Source of the DNA: Branchipolynoe longqiensis
Taxonomy: Eukaryota > Annelida > Polychaeta > Phyllodocida > Polynoidae
Direction: 5' to 3'
DNA length: 64,000 nucleotides
Assembly (NCBI GenBank): GCA_030323885.1
Contig: CM059187.1
Span: forward strand, 130,702,424-130,766,423
Shown here: positions 23,309 to 34,820 of the stretch, one piece after another
How positions within the stretch are numbered: the first letter of the stretch is position 1
Layout: the number at the start of each line of letters is the position of its first letter
Position numbers and translations under genes: made by a program
Notes under the pieces: model-generated
What the model saw: the letters and a program-made list of their open reading frames with translations, nothing else
Databases searched by the model: none
What the model was told of the DNA's origin: nothing

Positions 23309-23577
23309 TGAAAGTCATATCAGGGTAGCTCTTGACATGTGACAGTGCACAGTGAATGTGATTTTATAGTGCTACGCAATTGGGGTACCAGGCAGCTGGC
23401 AACATAACATCCCATTCAGTCATGCATCCCCTGACATCCCATTCAATCATGCAATTCTGATAGTGAGATAGTCAGTGCTTGCCCTAGTATCAAGTTTGTT
23501 AATCATTGGTTTGACTCAGCCGGTATTCGATCTCCAACCATCCACAAGTGGTCTTACGGATTCGGCCACCGGTCTGC
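23309..23577 (-). mobile_element. SINE, diverged, inverted
   Basis: The body is recognisable from AAAGTCATATCAGGGTAGCT to GGTTTGACTCAGCCGGTATT and the A-box end GATTCGGCCACCGG. A local duplication of CATCCCATTCA lies at about 23407-23446, and part of the body is lost. Confidence 0.85.
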
Positions 23578-23683
23578 TCACAAAAAAAAAGAATATGATA
23601 TATATATACACGATTTTGCAATAATTGATTCAATACTACTAATTAGTGTAATAACCATCTTCATGGGAAGCAAGCGCTCTAAA

Positions 23684-23976
23684 GCCTGGTACATACCTCA
23701 CGTATACGATTCATGCGCTAAAACTGACTGCCTGACAGGACCCGTCACAACCCGACCCGTGCCATTTCCCGACTAAAACTGCCCGATTCATTTTTCGAAT
23801 CTTATAAAACCTGGTACACACCTCCCATATAAAACCTAAAACTGAGTATTAAGTCACGAATCGGAAGGCTCTGGTGTGATAGGGGGTCACACACAGAAAG
23901 GCTGAACCCAACTAAAACTCAAACTTAGTCATGAAACAGGCAGTTTTTGGTTTTATACGGTAGGTGTGTACATGGC
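23684..23976. mobile_element. inverted-repeat element M11 with GCCTGGTACATACCTC ends
   Basis: The left end GCCTGGTACATACCTCACGT and the right end ACGGTAGGTGTGTACATGGC are imperfect inverted repeats. A third copy of the terminal motif (CCTGGTACACACCTCCCATA) lies inside at about 23810. Diverged direct repeats of about 75 bp flank the element (23589-23664 and 24008-24085). Confidence 0.6.
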
Positions 23977-24085
23977 ATTACACATTCAGCCACTGTATCT
24001 TCATGAAGAAAGAGTATCATATAGACCCACACAGTTTGGTAATAGTTGATTCAATAATACTAATTGATGTAATCAAAGAACACAT

Positions 24086-24571
24086 TCACGATAAAACTTT
24101 GGTGAATTGCCCTTGCCGGTCATTCTATAATTGCGTGGCTTCTTTTTAATTTCAACTTATTTCTAAGAGTTACGAGCAATCCCAATTGGCAAACTCCTCC
24201 ACGGCCAACATTGAACCGGTTTTGATGGAGCTAGCACAACGAACGGAATGGCCGGAATTTAACGGAGAAAAACTAATTTAGGATTAATTTATGATGAAGT
24301 TCCTGATTCTGTTCTTTGCGCTTATTAAATGAAATAAAGTCAGAAGCAGAGTAGTGTTGCGTACCGGTATCGTTGTGTATTTTTTTAGTCATGGAATCCG
24401 ACCTCCAATACCTAGTCAACAGGAGACAACTTCCTGTTTGGGACATAGGTTTGATCCACTAAAGGATTGGTGGTATAAGTTCTAAGAAGAGTTGCGGGAA
24501 TACGAATATTCCTGAGCTTTGCTAGTTTCTCAGTAAGGAATGAGGTGGAGACTCAGGAAGCCGGGTCGCAT
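24086..24571. other. no recognised feature
   Basis: Unique-looking sequence. Nothing recognised. Confidence 0.4.
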
Positions 24572-24725
24572 CTACTCAGTGGGGGTATCAGGTCATGGTG
24601 ATGGCGGCCTGGTATCCCAGTGGGGCAGCACTCTAAAGTCGCCATGAGTGCGGATTGTCCCAAGTCGGTACCCATCCTGGTATGACCGTCGATGTTGTCA
24701 GGACGCAAAACTCCACCACCCATCC
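24572..24725 (+). mobile_element. SINE, 3' half
   Basis: Body from CTCAGTGGGGGTATCAGGTC to the tail GCAAAACTCCACCACCC. The head and first third are absent. Confidence 0.85.
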
Positions 24726-24749
24726 TTCTGCTTATAGGGGCAATGGTCG

Positions 24750-25083
24750 TTAGTTAGGGTTTTACGTGTGAGCAACATCTAAGGTCATATCCGGGCATAT
24801 CTCGATTTGCGACAGGTCGCACTCATGGTGCCTTTGTAGTGCTGCTGCACTGTAAACCTCTAAAGCATGCTCCTGGTATCATGACACTATATTTCACTCA
24901 GTCGCATTATCCTAATACAACATTACCCGGTCCATGCCCTATCCAATCAATACCGAGCACCAGGCAAGGTAGCGATAAGTATGACTGTTGTTAGTCAATG
25001 GTTTGACTCTGTTGGGTTTTCGAACCCCCGACCTTCTGCACTGGAAGCCAGTACCATTACAGATTGGGGCCACTGCGTCTGGT
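24750..25083 (-). mobile_element. SINE, full length, inverted
   Basis: Inverted tail GTTAGTTAGGGTTTTACGTG through the body to an inverted B box (TTTTCGAACCCCCGACC) and the A-box end GGGGCCACTGCGTCTGGT. It lies 25 bp from an opposite-strand copy, so the pair can fold as a hairpin. Confidence 0.92.
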
Positions 25084-25374
25084 ATAGGTGACAGTTGAGG
25101 GGAGTGAGGAGGATGGTGAATATACATGCACAATGATACAGGAAATGGTATTTTATATCTTGACAAAATATTGGCAATGGCAATTTTCCTACAATCTTCA
25201 TTAGAAACAAATGCATGAAAACAACCTTACCAAGGTTGGTTATCAGGAGATGTATGGTTGTAAGTGCAAAGTTAGTTTAACTGTGACGGGATCCTCTCCC
25301 ACAGGCATGTATGCCATCCAGGTAGATGTACATAGTAGGCTAACATATCATATACAGGTTAGAAAAAACTCTGG
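25084..25374. other. no recognised feature
   Basis: Unique-looking sequence. Nothing recognised. Confidence 0.4.
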
Positions 25375-25583
25375 AAAAATACAAAAAAAACTAACATAGA
25401 GACTACTAAAACCCAAAGCTGCAAAAGGCTGCCCCGAGCAGGAACAGGTAAACACTCCTGGTTCGCGGGACCAGACCAAAGCAGTATCACAGCTGTCCAG
25501 CATTGAAAACAAGCATCCTTCTGGGAGTTTATAGCAGCTGTATAGGTTATGGGCAGAATAAATACCTTGTCAATAAAAAAACA
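25375..25583 (+). mobile_element. CR1-like LINE 3' end, short truncated copy
   Basis: AAAACTAACATAGAGACTAC, AGCATTGAAAACAAGCATCC and GGGCAGAATAAATACCTTGT, then CAATAAAAAAAC, match the 3' ends of the LINE copies at 5909-6303 and 59819-61194. The middle differs, so it may be a related subfamily. Confidence 0.75.
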
Positions 25584-25587
25584 GGAC

Positions 25588-25825
25588 AAGGTTTTGTAGT
25601 GAAAGATAAGGAGTGGCACCAACTCCAACCCAACTTCTTATGTGTAAGCTAACGTTGCGACCTGCCATGCTATGTCTTAGCCTCAGTCGTTAATGAAAGT
25701 TAATTTAAGGTTATGTAGTGAAGGACAGGGCTGGAGTGTCACCAACCACAACCCAACTTCTTATGTGCAAGCTGAAGCTGCGACCTGTCTTGCAGTGTCT
25801 CAGCCTCAGTCTTCAGCGGAACTAG
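25588..25825. repeat. tandem duplication, about 119-bp unit, two copies
   Basis: Copy 1 starts AAGGTTTTGTAGTGAAAGAT at 25588 and copy 2 starts AAGGTTATGTAGTGAAGGAC at 25707. Both contain AACCCAACTTCTTATGTG and GCGACCTG...TAGCCTCAGTC. The duplication begins directly after the LINE tail. Confidence 0.85.
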
Positions 25826-27544
25826 GAACACCCGGCTAAACAGGGAGTTCACAGTCGCCACTTCTATCATCGTTATAGTGCTCTCTGCACACTCCAAACA
25901 GCATAGGGGTATGCAACAATTTGTTGTTGTTGTAAATATAGTTTATTCATTGAATAAAGTCTTTTGTCAGCGCCGTGGCGCTGGTCTTCCAGCCATGTGA
26001 CAATACAATTATTTACAATATATGTATATGTAGTCTGATATTGTCATCAGCAGCTAGCTCAAATCAGCTGAAATAACAATATTAATCATTCAAAGACTTA
26101 CATATGGTTTAGTTTGACAATTCACATATAAAAATAGTAGTTATATGTTGCATTCATACACACTTAGATATGTACATGTGTATTAATTAGACCTTTACAT
26201 TATGGAGTGCTTAGGTGCATACTTTCCCTTCATAGGTTTGTATGCCTACTGTGAATTGAAAAATTATCATGCTGTTGAAGATAACATTTTGAGAGGGAGT
26301 GTTAGTAGAATGGTTTGTTTATTCTGTTAGATAGAGTGTGGTTAACTTGTAGGGTTATGCTTAAAAGGGTGTGGTTTTTGATTACATGAAGTAGTTTGAG
26401 TAAGTAGGTTGGTAGTAATGATGGGATAAACAATACTTGAAGGATTGTACATTTCAGTCATTTAGTAGTCTAGTACAGACTTTATTAGTGTCTATGTTTA
26501 TAGCAATACTACCAGACTGATACACATTTTCCGAATTTGCTGGGCAAATAATTTGTATGGTGGATAACTTGGTTTGTTGGCAGCAGGTAAAGGCAATGAT
26601 AATGCATGTGCTGACCCAAAAGCTAATTACTATTATTCCACATCATAGCAATGGCATGCACTAGACGAGGTAATTCCTTGCCAATTTGGCTCAGCTGCCT
26701 ATTTCTTAAGTCATTGCTTGACTCAGGTAGGGATTCAAGAAGCACTGCCTTTGCAATGCCACCGTTACCAATAGGAACTGAGTGTCGCTAATTATCGCAA
26801 GTGCTATAAGCATCAAACCAATAGCAGTATCCTTTGTCAAGCATTCTTTGTGTTCTCTTTGGTATTGTCACATTAATTTGGATGAGGAATGAAAGGGAAA
26901 TAATAACTAGAAGCCAAGCCATTTACGCTCACATTTCCCAGTCGGAAGCAACGAATTATATACAAATGCGTTGAATAAATAAAACCACAATATCATGGTT
27001 TTATAAGCAATCGCTGTTAGGTTATCAAACTGCTATTTTCATATGCTATTATTCTGTATCGGGAGATCGATGGTCCCTCAGATTCCCAGCAAAGTATTGA
27101 CGGAACTACACGTTGTGTTACGTTTAATGATCAAAGAAGAACCAACATTTGCGATATAATAATGGCCATATAGATTTATATAAATAAGCACTCTGAGATA
27201 TTGAACACGGATAATACAAATGAATTGAGTAGAATATAATCTCTGTCAAGATTATTAATTATTCTCACCAATTAATACCAACAATAAGGGACTGCTGGAG
27301 TCAGACATAATCTTTTAGTGAGAAAAATCATTATCCATGGCTTTCGCTCCTTTGCTATTTTAACAAGATAACTATAGTTAAAAGATGAATAGGGATAACC
27401 GAGCACACATATTTCTAATATAATATATATTTCATGATCTGTGTATCTAATGAAATGTTGACTCTACCATTATCGTGTATATCTGGTTGATATGTATATG
27501 GCTCTTGGAAATTTGTGACGGCACAAAAGATTACCTACTTAACA
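25826..27544. other. no recognised gene; one SINE trace
   Basis: Mostly AT-rich unique-looking sequence. A weak inverted SINE remnant is visible at about 26713-26745 (AAGTCATTGCTTGACTCAGG..GGGATTCAA). Nothing else recognised in 1.7 kb. Confidence 0.4.
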
Positions 27545-27549
27545 GTAAT

Positions 27550-27783
27550 CAGGGGCATAGCTAGACCTTTAACGATGTGTACTCCTAATTTTGGCAGGGG
27601 GTTTAGGGGGCCACTTAAGCTTAAGGTGGCGGATTTTACACATTTTAGACTTGAGCTTTCGAAACTCCAGACTACTACATGCCTCCTCTCTCTCTCTCTC
27701 TTTATTATTTTTTAATTTAATTTTCTTTTGACAAAACGATGTGGATGTTTTGGCATACGCGTGTATGCCTAGCTACGCCCCTG
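27550..27783 (+). mobile_element. hAT-like MITE family M8
   Basis: 234 bp with inverted ends CAGGGGCATAGCTAGACC and GCCTAGCTACGCCCCTG, flanked by GTAAT on both sides (27545-27549 and 27784-27788). CAGGGGCGTAGC-type ends are common in hAT-derived MITEs, which usually make 8-bp duplications. Here I can match only 5. It has an internal (CT)n run. Confidence 0.75.
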
Positions 27784-27959
27784 GTAATTAATATGGTTAT
27801 ACAGAGAAAAACTAGCTTGGATCAAGAAAGGCAAGCACTGTTCTACATGTAGGGCACTAACGAAAACAATTAATTTCCAGTCTGAAATTAATCATTTTTC
27901 TGCGATTTCCCACGAAATTGGATTTTGGGTGCTCTCCATCTAGGTCCGGGTATGAGCAT

Positions 27960-28437
27960 GGGAGCATGGGATGGAGGGCGGGAGGGCGGGAGGGCGGGAG
28001 GGTGGGTGGGTTAGAGGGAAGGAGGGAGGGATGGAGGCAGGGTGGGTGAGAGGCAGAGTGGGACAGTGGGTGAGAGGGAGGGTGGGATGGAGAGTTGGAG
28101 GGAGGTTAGGAGGGAGGGATGGTGGGAGATATGGTGGGAGGGAGTGTGGGAGGGGGGTGGAACGGAGGGACGGTGAGAGGGAGGGTCAGAGGAAGGGGGA
28201 AAGGGAGGGTGAGTGAGAGGGTGAGAGGGGTGTAGAATGGAGTGTGGGAGGGAGTCTGGAATGGAGTGTGGGAGGGAGGATGGGAGGGTTGATAAAAGAA
28301 ATGGTGGGAGAGAGGGCGAGAGGGAGGGTGGAACGGAGGGAGGGTGAGAGGGATGGATGAGGGGAGGGTGGGTGGGACGGTGGGAGGGTGGGTGGGTGAG
28401 AGGGGGTGGGTGAGAGGGGGTGGGTGGGAGGCTGGGT
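27960..28437. repeat. polypurine GGGAGGGA tract
   Basis: About 480 bp of GGGAGGGTGGGA-type units on the plus strand. The open frames are repeat artefacts. Confidence 0.92.
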
Positions 28438-28958
28438 AAATCCCCAGCGGCATCTGTAATTATCGATGTGTCGTTCTTAGTGTGTCTAGATAAGGATTTA
28501 CCTTAAACACCACCCCCCACCATCACCACCACCACTAACTTCTAAATTAAAGCGGCAGTTTAGACCATGCAGACGTAATGTCTGTTGTCTCCCTGGAGCA
28601 ACACAGATCAATGCGAATATGCGTACAAATAAAAGAAGTGGGTGGATATGCTGCTGGCTCAGCAGCTTGCAGCCACATCTTTGCGCTATTTTGGGAAATT
28701 CAGGAAGAAGGCTTCCAGAGGCATAGAATAGACGTGACTGGTGAATTTTATGACGGCATTAAATTTCACTACACATCGGTTCTGAGTGAGGATCGTCAGT
28801 ATGTGGTGCTGCATTAACAACTTGCAGATTAGTTCTGCCTAAAACCAGCAGTGTTTGTTCCACATATAGCTAGCCATATTGGGAATGGAGGCTTACTAAA
28901 AAAAAACATTGTATTCTATAATTAAATTATATAAATATAAAGAAGGACACTACCTCAG
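28438..28958. other. no recognised gene
   Basis: A 79-codon open frame at 28578-28817 (plus) has mixed composition but no motif I know and no clear splice context. It is left uncalled. Confidence 0.35.
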
Positions 28959-29319
28959 TTAAAATTGCATAGTCATATGATTTTGCGTTATTGTCAGTTT
29001 CTGAGATATATATATATTATTAGGGTGATCATTATAATCCATCATACTTCAGGTTGAAATAGCTTTTTATCTTGAATGGCTAACTTTTGAGATATTTGAA
29101 GTGCAAAATACAAAATTGTAATTTGACAAGATTGCCAACATTCTGACACCATAGGCTTCTGCAGTAACATGTTCTATTAAATATCCTTGGGATTTCCTTC
29201 TATGTGGCAACAGATGCTTAACAGAACACATCAGTATGTATGTTAGATTTGTAGAATCAAATGTATGTCAGTGCTTTAGTTTGAAAATGTGAGGCTTTAA
29301 TCGGACTATACAGCTTTAA
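28959..29319 (+). mobile_element. TTAA-flanked MITE family M5
   Basis: Inverted ends TTAAAATTGCATAGTC and GACTATACAGCTTTAA each carry TTAA. The body contains GGGTGATCATTATAATCCAT and GGCTAACTTTTGAGATATTT. TTAA targets are used by piggyBac and Kolobok elements. Which one applies here is not known. Confidence 0.75.
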
Positions 29320-29408
29320 TCCCATCATACCCCTATGCTATTGTCATCACTTTGTAACATATATTTGACTCTAATTCTCATGTCATATACAGGTGTGGGG
29401 AATATATA

Positions 29409-29640
29409 CAGGGCGTAGCTAGGCATACACGCATAAGCCATAACATCCACATCGTTTTAGTCCCCCCCCCCCAACAAAAAAATTTAATAAAGAGAGAGAG
29501 AGAGGAGGCATGTAGTAGTCTGGAGGATCAAAAACTCAAGTCTAAAATGTGTAAAATCCGCCAGCTTAAGCTTAAGCGGCCCCCTAAAGCCCCTGCCGAA
29601 ATTCGGAGTACACATCATTATAGGTCCAGCTACGCCCCTG
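29409..29640 (-). mobile_element. hAT-like MITE family M8, inverted copy
   Basis: The ends CAGGGCGTAGCTAGGCATAC and CCAGCTACGCCCCTG match the 27550-27783 copy in opposite orientation. A further inverted pair TGTGGGGAATATATA / TATATATTCCCCACA (about 29394-29408 and 29647-29661) lies outside it. Confidence 0.78.
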
Positions 29641-29656
29641 ATATTTATATATTCCC

Positions 29657-29703
<47 letters not shown>

Positions 29704-29770
29704 GTGTATATATATTTATATATTTATATATATTTATGTATAATTCACATTTCATATATTTATATAATGT
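29657..29770. repeat. (TA)n microsatellite
   Basis: TA dinucleotide run with interspersed TTTATATATTTATA. Confidence 0.9.
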
Positions 29771-29847
29771 TAAACATTCCACTTAAATGGGATTAAATGG
29801 TCGGCCACTCACCCACTCTCATTGAACAAGCACCACCCAGTACGCAA

Positions 29848-30194
29848 ACAACTACCGAATCGGTAGAGCGCAGGCTTCCCGTGCAGATGGTCGGGAGTTC
29901 GAATCCCAGCCGAGTCAATGGGAAACGATGGGTTATATAGAATCTATACTTGTCGCTGCTCAGCCTGGCGTTCAGCATTAATAAGATATGACAATGAATG
30001 GTTAGCGCAGTACCAGGATAATGTGACTGTGTGGGATATCGCGGATCATGCTGCCAGCGGCTCCCAGTGGGGCAGCACTAAACAGTCACAATTACTGCGC
30101 ACTGTCACAAGTCACTACCCGTCCTGATAAGTGATATGACCTTAGATGTTGCAAGGACATAACACAATAAAACAAAAAACAACAACCCAACCAA
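29848..30194 (+). mobile_element. SINE, subfamily A1, near full length
   Basis: The head ACTACCGAATCGGTAGAGCG, TCCCGTGCAGATGGTCGGG and the B box GAGTTCGAATCCC are well preserved. The tail is ACAACAACCCAACCAAC. A TCCTGATAAGTGATATGACC duplication lies near the 3' end. Confidence 0.93.
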
Positions 30195-31309
30195 CTATGC
30201 TCCTTTCCATTATAAGCCCCACTATCATCTTGCATTTTTAGGTGGCTACTGGGTTTTATCAAAAGAGCAATCCCCAAGGAGTATGTATGCCAATTTTGGT
30301 GCTTGTTTCCAGAAATGAACGATTGTTACAGTTATCTGCTCCACTACCAGATGCTGGTGGTCTCGACTGCATTGTTCATTGCCTTATACAAAGTGTTAAT
30401 AGGTGTCAGCACGCTAGTAGGGATGGCGTAATGTTCTACCCATAGCTATTGGCCACTCCCCATTGGAGCTTACCCTGTGTCCCAGCCGGGCAGTATGAGG
30501 TCACTTCTATTCTGACCTTGACGAATAAACCGAAGGTCGGCCCGGTGCTAAAAGCAACTTTTGGTGCATCTTTCGTGTTACCTATTTATTCCTCTGGTGG
30601 AGTAGAACTTGGTCCATAACTGCTCAAGCAGCTGCCTCCACCGTCCAGCTCCCTGCCGCCACTCTCCCACCTCAACAGTCTCATCTACACCAAACTGCAG
30701 TGTGCTGTCGGGATTACTTGCTCACCTCACATATTATAACTCACCGCACCTTCAAACCAACCCCACACTCTGTCACCATCTCATCAAATCAAACACAACT
30801 TCATTTCTACAAGCTGCACATGAATCTTAACTGCTACTTCCACAGATCATCATCATCATTTCATGAAAGCTGCCTGCAAAAGTATTGAAGTGCTGTTGGC
30901 TTTTGCAAGTTACCAGTGGCACTCTCTCGGGGAGCAAATAGAGGTTTCACACTGGCAAGTACATGTCCAGACAGGCGCAAAACTATTTGTACCTGCAGTG
31001 GCTGGTCGGGAGATGTTGGGAGTTCCATACATCAACCACCCTTAATGCTGCCACAGTAACATGGTTTTCTGTTTAGGGTTTGCTCCCTTAGCCTTCGGTT
31101 CTGTCAAGAACCTGTACCACAAGGCAGTGGTTTACAATTCTGCAGGGCAGGGGCATCAAACTCCCTGAGGTATTGCTATACCTGCAATACCTGCACTACC
31201 TGCATACTTCTACAGATAAATCCTCAATATTACTTAGCGATGTGTCCATGTTGTTTTCATGAACTTACACATCATTGGTCACACTTTAGATCTTTAATAT
31301 AATTAAGCC
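30195..31309. other. no recognised gene
   Basis: Unique-looking sequence with several 60-70 codon open frames on the plus strand (30242-30445, 30609-30830, 30863-31045). I do not recognise any product or splice structure. Confidence 0.4.
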
Positions 31310-32665
31310 GGCAAGGTGTGTGCGTGAATGTGTGCGAATGTGGGTGCATGGGTGTGTCAGAGTGCACAGAAAATATTGTTATGAAAGGGGATTCATCCGG
31401 GTGTGTATTTCATTGGAAGGTGGTGTTGATGCAGGTAGTGATGGAGGGTGGGGCGGGGTAAGAGGGTGGGGCGGGGGGAGTGAAGTAATCACTAGCATCA
31501 CATAGCGCACGCACAAAGAACACTTTTTACCTTTGTTTGGATATAGTTGGCAAAGTAAATGTACAATTTCTTTTTTTTAAGCAAGAGAAAAAAAAGAAGA
31601 TGATACAACATTAAAAATAGATTATCAGCCTAAATGTCAGCGAATAAAGCGCGTGAGTGTACGTGTGTTTGGGGCGGGGTGCGGTGTATAGCCACACCCT
31701 CTCCTCCTTTGTCCAGTTCCAGTGCAATCCGCCAGCGCAGGGCGTTTGAAGGTTGGGGTTATGAAAGACCTGACTATGTGGGCGGTTCTGTCCCAGTGTT
31801 GAACCGCGTATGAGGGTGTGCATATTTGTGTGATTATGAGTGATTGTGATTTGAGTGTATGTGTGAGCGGTTCTGAGTGATTGTGAGTGTGTGTGAGTGA
31901 TTGTGAGTGATTGTAAGTGTGTGGGCGTGTGTGCGTGAGTGTGTGAGTGTGTGAATGAGTGTGTGCGTGTGTGAGTGTTTGCGAGCATCCGAGTGTGAGA
32001 GCGTGATAGTCAGTGTGTGAGGATGTGAGCAAGTGAGTGTATGTGTGAGTTGTTCTGAGTGATTGTGAGTGTGTGTGAGTGATTGTGAGTGATTGTCAGT
32101 GTGTGGGCGTGTGTGCGTATGTGCGTGAGTGTGTGAGTGTGTGAATGAGTGTGTGCGTGTGTGAGTGTTTGCGAGCATCCGAGTGTGAGAGCGTGATAGT
32201 CAGTGTGTGAGTATGTGAGCAAGTGAGCGTATGTGAATATTTGAGTGTGTGTGAATATGTGAGTGTGTGCGTGAGGGCCTGTGTGAGTGTGTGTGAATGT
32301 GTGTGAGTGTGTATGAATGTGTGTGTGCGTGAGAGTGTGTGAATGTGTACGAGTGTGTGTGAGTGTGTGTGGGTGAATGTGTGAGTCAGTGGGTCAGTCA
32401 GTGGTTGAGTGTGGGTGAGTCAGTGATTGAGTGTGTGTGAGTGAGTGTGTGTACATATGTGAGGGTGTGGGTGTATGAGAGTGTCGGAGGGTGTGAGTGA
32501 GTGAGTGTGTGTGTTAGTGAGTGTGTGTGAGTACGTGTGAACGTTTGTGAATGTTGATGTGCGTGTGATGAGTGTGTGAGTGTGAGTGCGTGAGTGTGCG
32601 AGTGCGTGAGTGTGAGTGCGTGAGTGTGAGTGTGTGAGTGAGTGAGTGGGTGTGAGTGAGTGTGG
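31310..32665. repeat. GT-rich (GTGTGA)n array with a 182-bp higher-order unit
   Basis: GTGTGAGTG-type sequence. The block starting GAGTGTATGTGTGAG recurs at 31853 and 32035. The two 182-bp copies share rare landmarks (GCGAGCATCCGAGTGTGAGA). A non-repeat island lies at about 31500-31800. The open frames are artefacts. Confidence 0.9.
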
Positions 32666-32884
32666 ACGCAGTGCTTGCTGTGGGCGGCCAGTCACCAAAC
32701 ATGTAATTTGCCCCCGGAGGCCGTTCTGTTGTGCACGAAGAGACACGGGCCGGCAATCAATACCTGCACGGTGCGGTATGATGACGAGCGCCGGTGAGCA
32801 CCTCAACACACGCGCACACACGTGCACACGCACACGCGTATGCGTGCACAACGCACGGCGAACGCCTTGCCCAGCAACTCGTGT
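32666..32884. other. no recognised feature
   Basis: Unique GC-rich sequence between two low-complexity blocks. CACACGCGCACACACGTGCA-type alternation occurs at 32805-32850. Confidence 0.4.
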
Positions 32885-33345
32885 CTATGCCCCACTCGTC
32901 CCACGCCCCACACTCACCCTACTCGGCTCACTCCCCACAGTCACCCCACAGTCACCCCACTCCCCACAGTCACTCCACTCGTCACACTCATCCCACTGGC
33001 CATACTTACCCCACTCGTCACACTCGTTACACTCGCGCCACTCCCCACAGTCACCCCACTCCCCACACTCATCACACTCGCGCCACTCCCCACAGTCACC
33101 CCACTCCCCACACTCGTCACACTCGCGCCACTCCTCACAGTCACCCCACTCGCCTCACTCACCTCACTCGCCCCACTCCCCACAGTCACCCCACTCCCCA
33201 CACTCGTCACACTCATGCCAGTGGCCATACTTACCCCACTAGCCACACTCGTCACACTCGCGCCGCTCGACACACTGGCCACACTCGCCCCACACGCAAC
33301 TCGCACTCTCACACACGCTCACGCTCACATACCCAGATACATTTG
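32885..33345. repeat. CCCCACTC / CACACTCGC minisatellite
   Basis: Tandem array with a longer unit near ACTCGCGCCACTCCCCACAG followed by TCACCCCACTCCCCACACTC, recurring about every 45-60 bp (33027, 33072, 33123). Open frames with Ser/His/Pro repeats are artefacts. Confidence 0.9.
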
Positions 33346-33810
33346 CACAGTCACATCATCATACACATACACATGTACATACATATTCCACAAGCACATA
33401 TTCCACGGCTGTCACACATCACACCAGGCGGGGCCACCACCGTCACTGTCGACTTCCAACACTGGGTGCGAGGATGGGTGGGGGTGGGAGGAGGCGGGGT
33501 AGTGGGTGGGTGAGTGGGAGGAGTGGGTGTGTGGCAGGGTGGGAGGAGTGGGTGGGCTAGAGTATCCATGTGACCGCGGGGTGTGGACTGAATTGTTGAT
33601 ACGTCCTCACGTGAACCAGCACCGACAGAGCCCGCCGATCGATTATCACATAATATCAAAGCTGGCCCGTGTCAGGTTTACCTTTAAAAGGTAATGATAT
33701 TTCAGAGCCGGTGGGGAAGATTCAGGCTCGGCCGGGGTAATTAAGCTTCACGAGAGCGAGGCTCTACCGGCATGTCACACCCTAACCCCGGCATCTGTCA
33801 GCACCGGCCT
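33346..33810. other. no recognised feature
   Basis: Unique-looking sequence with GGAGGAGTGGGTG repeats at 33475-33555. Nothing else recognised. Confidence 0.4.
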
Positions 33811-34146
33811 CACCGGGGCGCTGTGGCCGAATCGGCAGAGCGCGAGTGCTCACGTGCGGGATATCGGGAGTTCGGTTTCCGGTCGCGTCAAACGGATGAC
33901 TTATCAAACTGATACTTGTCACTTCCTAGCATTGGCTCTATGCATTAATAGGATAGGGCAATGACTGGTTAGCTCAGTGTGAGGATAATGTGACTGGGTG
34001 GGATATCGGGTCATGATGCTGGTAGCCTGATTTCCTAGTGGGGAAGCACTATAAATTGTCATGAGTGTGCACTGTCAGAAGTCGGTATCCGTGCTGACAT
34101 TACCTTAGATGTTGCCAGGATGTAAAACTCCAACAGCCAACCAAGC
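33811..34146 (+). mobile_element. SINE, subfamily A1, full length
   Basis: The head GGGGCGCTGTGGCCGAATCG...GGCAGAGCGC and B box GGAGTTCGGTTTCCGGTCG precede the intact body. The tail is AACTCCAACAGCCAACCAAG. Confidence 0.93.
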
Positions 34147-34226
34147 ACCAGCCTCTGACTGTGTGGGTGACAAGGGCGGATTAAGGCTAGCCCGATGGAC
34201 ACTTGATTTGACTTGATGGAATGGAG

Positions 34227-34383
34227 GCTTTGGTTGGAGATTTACACCCTAGTAACATCTGAGGTACTATCGGGACCGGTACCGACTTCTGACAGCGCAC
34301 CCTGGTGGCGGCTGTATAGCGCTGGTACACTCGATGGCAATGGCACTCAACAATTGACGTCCCAACCAGGAACATTATCCAGA
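34227..34383 (-). mobile_element. SINE, 3' half, inverted, diverged
   Basis: CTTTGGTTGGAGATTTACAC, ACATCTGAGGTACTATCGGG and CCGGTACCGACTTCTGACAG match the inverted tail and body. The head half is missing and a MITE follows. Confidence 0.8.
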
Positions 34384-34404
34384 TTGTTTAAGCAACTATC
34401 CTAT

Positions 34405-34743
34405 TTAAGGTTGCATAGTCCGTTAGTTTTGAGTTTTTGTCACATTCTGAGATAAATATATTAGGTTGATTATTATAATCTACCTTACTTTAGTTTGAAG
34501 TAATTTTTACATTAAATGGCTAGCTTTTGGGATATTTGAAGTGCAAATATGCCAAAATAATGTTGATAAGCACGCCACAACTCTGACAGCATAGGCCTCA
34601 GTGGTAACAGGTTCTACACCCTTCCATGCAGAAACAAATGATTACTAAGTGCACTGGTATCTAAGTTAGATATGAATAGTCAAATCTATGTCAGTGGTTT
34701 GGTTTTGAAAATTTAATGCTTTCATCAGACTGTGCAATTTTAA
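34405..34743 (+). mobile_element. TTAA-flanked MITE family M5
   Basis: TTAAGGTTGCATAGTCCG at the left and AGACTGTGCAATTTTAA at the right. The body TTGATTATTATAATCTACC..GGATATTTGAAGTGCAAAT matches the copy at 28959-29319. Confidence 0.78.
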
Positions 34744-34820
34744 CGAATGGTAAATGTCATACATAGTAGTGACAGATATTCCTGTCATGAGGACTGTTTT
34801 CTCGGAAATGGGGAAATATT

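Noticed and set aside
29848..29920. Functional tRNA gene suggested by good A and B boxes
   Set aside because: The sequence continues into the common SINE body, the acceptor stem does not close, and two dozen related copies exist.
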